This document shows positions 6,886-9,762 of a DNA stretch of 9,762 nt, piece by piece; the stretch's first letter is position 1, and the number at the start of each line of letters is the position of its first letter. The stretch covers positions 1 to 9,762 of the forward strand of contig JBBDQV010000045.1 of assembly GCA_040905845.1 (NCBI GenBank), given 5' to 3'. The notes under the pieces were generated by a model. The model ran no database searches. It saw only the letters and a program-made list of their open reading frames with translations, and was not told where the DNA came from. The stretch is from VGDP01 sp040905845. GTDB taxonomy: Bacteria; Pseudomonadota; Alphaproteobacteria; SP197. The translations under genes and the position numbers were made by a program.

Positions 6886-8966
6886 CCGCGTGGACCGGCC
6901 TGGGCCTGGCTCCGACCGTGGCGCCGTGGATGCTCGCCCTGCTCGGCGGCGCGGTCGTGGCCGTGCTCGGCTACGGCGTGGCCAGGCGGGCGCGCGGGCT
7001 GGGCTGGCGGGCCGTCGTGCTGACCGTGCTGCTTCTCGTGCTCGGCAACCCCTCGCTCGATCGCGAGGATCGGCGGGTCCTGCCCGACATCGTCGTCCTG
7101 GTCGAGGACGCGAGCCCGAGCCAGGTCGCCGCCGGCCGTCGCGACGAGACCGACAACGCCATGGCGGAGCTGCGCGCCGCGCTCGGCGGCGAGCCCGACG
7201 TCGAGGTCCGCGTCGTGCGCGTCGAAGGAGCGGTCGCCGGCGAGGACGGCGGCGCGCCACGCTCGGGAACCTTCGCGTTCGGCGCGCTGCGCCGCGCCCT
7301 CGGCGACGTGGCGCCTGAGTCCGTCGCCGGGGTCGTCGTCGTGACCGACGGCCAGATACACGACGCGCCCCGGCCGGGCGCGCTCGGGCTGCGCGCCCCG
7401 ATCCACGCCCTGATCACCGGACATCCCGGCGAGATCGACCGTCGCCTGGTCGTCGAGCAAGCTCCGTCCTACGGCCTGGTCGGCGACGAGATCCAGATCG
7501 CGGTCAGGGTCGAGGACGCCGGGCCGGGCGGCGACGACACGCCGCTCGCGCTCGAGATCAGTCTCGACGACGGCGAGCCGCGCACCGAACTGGTGCGGCC
7601 CGGCGAGACGACCGTTCTGCCGGTCACGCTGGACCACGCCGGAACGACCATCGTCGCCCTCGCGGCGGCGGCGCGCGAGGGCGAGCTTTCGGTGGCCAAC
7701 AACCGCGCGGTGGTCGCGGTCAACGGCGTGCGCGAGCGGCTGCGCGTGCTGCTGATCTCGGGCGAGGCGCATACCGGCGAACGGGTCTGGCGCAGCTTGT
7801 TGAAAGCCGATCCGGGGGTCGACCTGGTCCATTTCACGATCCTGAGGCCGCCCGAGAAGCAGGACGGCACGCCGATCCGCGAGCTCGCGCTGATCTCGTT
7901 CCCGGTACGCGAGCTGTTCGAGGTCAAGCTCGAGGACTTCGATCTCATCATCTTCGACCGCTATCGGCGGCGCGGCATCATTCCCCAGGGCTATCTCCAG
8001 AACATCGCCGACTTCGTCGAGGACGGCGGCGCGCTGTTCGTCGCGGCCGGGCCGGACTTCGCCTCGCCGCTCAGCCTCTATCGCACGCCGCTGGGGGTGC
8101 TGATGCCCGGCCGGCCCAGCGGCGACATCATCGCGGAGGGCTTCAAGCCGGCCCTGACCGAGGTCGGCATGCGCCACCCCGTGACCAACGAGCTGGCCGG
8201 CGCCTCACCCGAGGACCCACGTTGGGGCCGCTGGTTCCGCATCATCGACGTGACGGTCGGGCGCGGCCAGACGTTGATGACGGGAGCCGGCGGCCGCCCC
8301 TTGCTGCTGCTCGATCACGTCGGGAACGGCCGCGTGGCCCAGCTGCTGAGCGACGAGGCTTGGCTGTGGGCGCGCGGCTTCGAAGGGGGCGGCCCGCAGG
8401 CCGAGCTCCTGCGCCGCACCGCGCACTGGCTGATGAAGGAGCCGGAACTCGAAGAGAACGCGCTCCGGGCGGAGGCGCGCGGCGACCGGCTCGTCATCGT
8501 CCGCCAGTCGCTCGAAGCGGGCCCGCGCACGGTGGAGGTGACCGGCCCGTCGGGCGCGAAGGGCACGCTCGCGCTCGAGGACCGCGGCCGTGGCCGCGCC
8601 GTGGGCGAGCTGGTGGTCGATGAGCCTGGGCTCTACCGGGTGAGCGACGGCGAGCGCGTGGCGCTCGCCGCGGTGGGCGAGCTCAACCCGCGCGAGTGGC
8701 TCGATCTCCGGGCGACCGAGGACGTCTTGCGGCCCATCGCCGAGGCGACCGGAGGCGGTATCGCCTGGCTCGCGGTCGACGGCGTGCCCTCGCTCAGGCG
8801 GGTCGAGCAGGGGCATGATACCCACGGGCGCGGCTGGTTCGGCCTGACCCGCACGCGCCGCTATCTCGTGGTCGGCGTCGAGCAGTTCTCGCTGTTGCCG
8901 CCGGCGCTTGCCCTGGCGTTGGCGCTCGGCGGGCTCGCGCTTGCCTGGCGGGCCGAGGGCCGCTGA
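6882..8966 (+). CDS. membrane protein with VWA-like and amidotransferase-like domains
   Basis: This is a 694-residue membrane protein of the kind often annotated 'glutamine amidotransferase' or 'hypothetical' at the end of alphaproteobacterial MoxR/DUF58/DUF4159 clusters. Two N-terminal helices (about 14-33 and 43-56) flank a loop rich in arginine. A VWA-like domain follows, with IVVLVEDASPSQ (70-81) giving an intact DxSxS at D76, S78 and S80, and VVVVTDGQIHD at about 151-161. Next is a beta-sandwich-like region (about 188-282) ending in NNRAVVAV, then an amidotransferase-like segment (LRVLLISGEAHTG at about 287-299, then FVEDGGALFVAAGPDF at 378-393). A last helix at 671-689 is followed by a short basic tail. 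There is no cysteine anywhere, so thiol-dependent glutaminase activity is excluded and the amidotransferase label can only describe the fold. The ATG overlaps the preceding stop (ATGA, 6882-6885), which suggests coupling and equal dosage of the two membrane proteins. Confidence 0.9.
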   Translation: MTAWTGLGLAPTVAPWMLALLGGAVVAVLGYGVARRARGLGWRAVVLTVLLLVLGNPSLDREDRRVLPDIVVLVEDASPSQVAAGRRDETDNAMAELRAALGGEPDVEVRVVRVEGAVAGEDGGAPRSGTFAFGALRRALGDVAPESVAGVVVVTDGQIHDAPRPGALGLRAPIHALITGHPGEIDRRLVVEQAPSYGLVGDEIQIAVRVEDAGPGGDDTPLALEISLDDGEPRTELVRPGETTVLPVTLDHAGTTIVALAAAAREGELSVANNRAVVAVNGVRERLRVLLISGEAHTGERVWRSLLKADPGVDLVHFTILRPPEKQDGTPIRELALISFPVRELFEVKLEDFDLIIFDRYRRRGIIPQGYLQNIADFVEDGGALFVAAGPDFASPLSLYRTPLGVLMPGRPSGDIIAEGFKPALTEVGMRHPVTNELAGASPEDPRWGRWFRIIDVTVGRGQTLMTGAGGRPLLLLDHVGNGRVAQLLSDEAWLWARGFEGGGPQAELLRRTAHWLMKEPELEENALRAEARGDRLVIVRQSLEAGPRTVEVTGPSGAKGTLALEDRGRGRAVGELVVDEPGLYRVSDGERVALAAVGELNPREWLDLRATEDVLRPIAEATGGGIAWLAVDGVPSLRRVEQGHDTHGRGWFGLTRTRRYLVVGVEQFSLLPPALALALALGGLALAWRAEGR

Positions 8967-9571
8967 AGCTCAAGCCGCGCCGCGACGGAGGCCTCGCCGA
9001 ACAGGCCGGCGAAGCCGCGGCCGAGGTCGCCGGCTTGGCGGATCAGGGCCGCGCGGGTCGCGTCGTCGTCGAGCGAGCCGAACAGGATGTGCGTCCCGCC
9101 GCTCTCGAGGCCGCAGAACTCGAGCACACCTACGTCGAGCTGGATCCTCACCGCCTCGTCGTAGCGCCGCCGCGCGTACGATTCCACGCTGCCGGCGGCG
9201 ACTCCGATCAGAACACCCTTCTTGCCGGCCAGGTTGCGCTTGCCGTACGCCCAGCCGTTGTTCCAGACCCGGTCGATCCAGCCCTTGAGCAGCGCCGGCA
9301 CCGACCACCACCAGACCGGGAAGACGAGCGCGACCGCGTCGTTGCGCGCGATGCGCTCCTGCTCGGCGAGCACGGCGACGCTGTAGCGTTTGTCGCCGTC
9401 GTCCCAGTCGGGCTCGTCGGCCGGCGTCATGCAGGGGTCGAACCCCTCGGCGTGCAGGTCGGCCAGCTCGCTCCGATGCCCGGCCTCGGCCAGGCCGGCC
9501 GCGAAGGTGTCGGCGACGGCGCCGGTCAAGGACTCGCGGCGCGGGTGGGCAAGGACGACGAGGACGTTCAT
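8861..9571 (-). CDS. flavodoxin-fold NAD(P)H oxidoreductase (quinone reductase type)
   Basis: This is a 236-residue cytoplasmic flavoprotein of the flavodoxin-like-fold NAD(P)H dehydrogenase family (PF02525; relatives include NQO1, KefF, MdaB and YwrO), which pass hydride from NAD(P)H to quinones or other acceptors. The flavin-binding N-terminus is MNVLVVLAHPRRESLTGAVA (1-20). The family core is ALVFPVWWWSVPALLKGWID (81-100), followed by RVWNNGWAYG (101-110). The ATG at 9569-9571 has a GGAG 6 bases upstream. The recognisable domain ends near residue 200. Residues 203-236 are translated antisense through the last 106 bp of the convergent membrane-protein gene and look like low-complexity shadow sequence, so the stop at 8861 may be a late, non-conserved one. 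The acceptor is unknown. It does not share the plus operon and is probably functionally separate. Confidence 0.88.
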   Translation of the reverse strand: MNVLVVLAHPRRESLTGAVADTFAAGLAEAGHRSELADLHAEGFDPCMTPADEPDWDDGDKRYSVAVLAEQERIARNDAVALVFPVWWWSVPALLKGWIDRVWNNGWAYGKRNLAGKKGVLIGVAAGSVESYARRRYDEAVRIQLDVGVLEFCGLESGGTHILFGSLDDDATRAALIRQAGDLGRGFAGLFGEASVAARLELQRPSARQASASPPSANARASAGGNSENCSTPTTR

Positions 9572-9577
9572 CCGGGG

Positions 9578-9581
9578 CTCC
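9578..9581 (-). promoter_or_regulatory. Shine-Dalgarno site of the NAD(P)H oxidoreductase gene
   Basis: GGAG on the minus strand lies 6 bases before the ATG at 9571. Together with the MNVLVVLAHP flavin-binding start it fixes the translation start. Confidence 0.65.
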
Positions 9582-9617
9582 GTGCCGTTCCGTGCGCGCG
9601 GCGGGTACGAGGCCGAA

Positions 9618-9691
9618 TGGCTGGGGCGCCTGGATTCGAACCAGGGGTCACGGAATCAAAATCCGTTGCCTTACCGCTTGGCCACGCCCCA
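9618..9691 (-). tRNA. trnQ: tRNA-Gln, anticodon UUG
   Basis: On the minus strand a complete 74-nt cloverleaf can be folded. The 7-bp acceptor stem is TGGGGCG with CGCCCCA, beginning with U1-A72 as is characteristic of bacterial tRNA-Gln. The D arm is GCC / AAGCGGTAA / GGC. The anticodon arm is ACGGA - TTTTGAT - TCCGT, with anticodon TTG reading CAA. A 4-nt variable loop GACC follows, then the T arm CCTGG - TTCGAAT - CCAGG, discriminator G and a genome-encoded CCA (9618-9620). All stems pair fully. The gene is single. The oxidoreductase ATG lies 46 bases downstream on the same strand, with no obvious terminator between them. Confidence 0.97.
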
Positions 9692-9701
9692 CGCGCCGGC
9701 C

Positions 9702-9731
9702 CATCTAGACCACAAGCGCCCCGGCCAGCAA
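9702..9731 (-). promoter_or_regulatory. possible promoter of tRNA-Gln
   Basis: On the minus strand TTGCTG (9731 to 9726) and TAGATG (9707 to 9702) are separated by 18 bp and would start transcription a few bases before the tRNA 5' end. Each matches only three of six sigma-70 consensus bases, so this is a position-based guess. The remaining sequence to the right edge of the window is GC-rich and holds nothing recognisable. Confidence 0.25.
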
Positions 9732-9762
9732 GCGCGGCCCCCCTCACCCCGTGGCGGCGGTT

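Noticed and set aside
3145..7260. Minus-strand open frame of 1371 codons opposite the MoxR, DUF58, DUF4159 and last operon genes.
   Set aside because: Its product is low-complexity Arg/Gly/Ala/Gln/Asp sequence with no recognisable domain, antisense to four clear genes. In DNA with G or C at nearly every third position, antisense frames lack stops.
8967..9060. Possible bidirectional terminator between the convergent genes.
   Set aside because: Several short GC-rich inverted pairs exist, as anywhere in this DNA, but there is no stable hairpin followed by a T run on either strand, and the stretch codes for the oxidoreductase C-terminus.
1..9762. CRISPR array, insertion sequence, phage or toxin-antitoxin genes.
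   Set aside because: I saw no spaced direct repeats, terminal inverted repeats, transposase or integrase motifs. The sequence is essentially all accounted for by chromosomal genes.

Overview
The window is very GC-rich (about 70 % or more by eye), almost entirely coding, and shows no mobile element, CRISPR array or phage gene. The gene content points to an alphaproteobacterium, perhaps of the Rhodospirillales or a neighbouring order: a DUF6111 small membrane protein, DUF1285, a NudL-type CoA pyrophosphatase next to the CCA-adding enzyme, and a MoxR/DUF58/DUF4159 cluster. The order is a judgement from memory of protein families, not a measured placement.

Layout. Positions 1-2230 hold a tightly packed minus-strand operon, read right to left: DUF1285 protein (1667-2230), CoA pyrophosphatase-like Nudix hydrolase (1099-1674), DUF6111 membrane protein (827-1102), and the CCA tRNA nucleotidyltransferase, which runs off the left edge (1-830). 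Each junction overlaps by 4 or 8 bases. A 45-bp divergent spacer (2231-2275) separates it from a plus-strand operon of four genes: MoxR AAA+ ATPase (2276-3283), DUF58 protein (3292-4167), a 900-residue BatA/DUF4159 membrane protein (4183-6885) and a 694-residue membrane protein with von Willebrand A-like and amidotransferase-like segments (6882-8966). Facing this operon on the minus strand is a flavodoxin-fold NAD(P)H oxidoreductase (8861-9571), whose C-terminal codons run 106 bp into the end of the last operon gene. Upstream of it is tRNA-Gln with anticodon UUG (9618-9691, minus).

How the genes may work together. The minus operon combines tRNA 3'-end maturation and coenzyme A-derivative hydrolysis with two proteins of unknown role. 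The plus operon has the layout of MoxR AAA+/VWA systems: a cytoplasmic ATPase, a soluble DUF58 adaptor with an intact DxSxS metal-site motif, and two membrane proteins predicted to place large VWA- and amidotransferase-like domains on the far side of the inner membrane. The two membrane proteins appear to share one architecture. One keeps the DxSxS motif and the other has lost it, and neither has a cysteine that could serve as an amidotransferase nucleophile. To my knowledge the function of this alphaproteobacterial cluster has not been established, so it is the best candidate here for an undescribed system.
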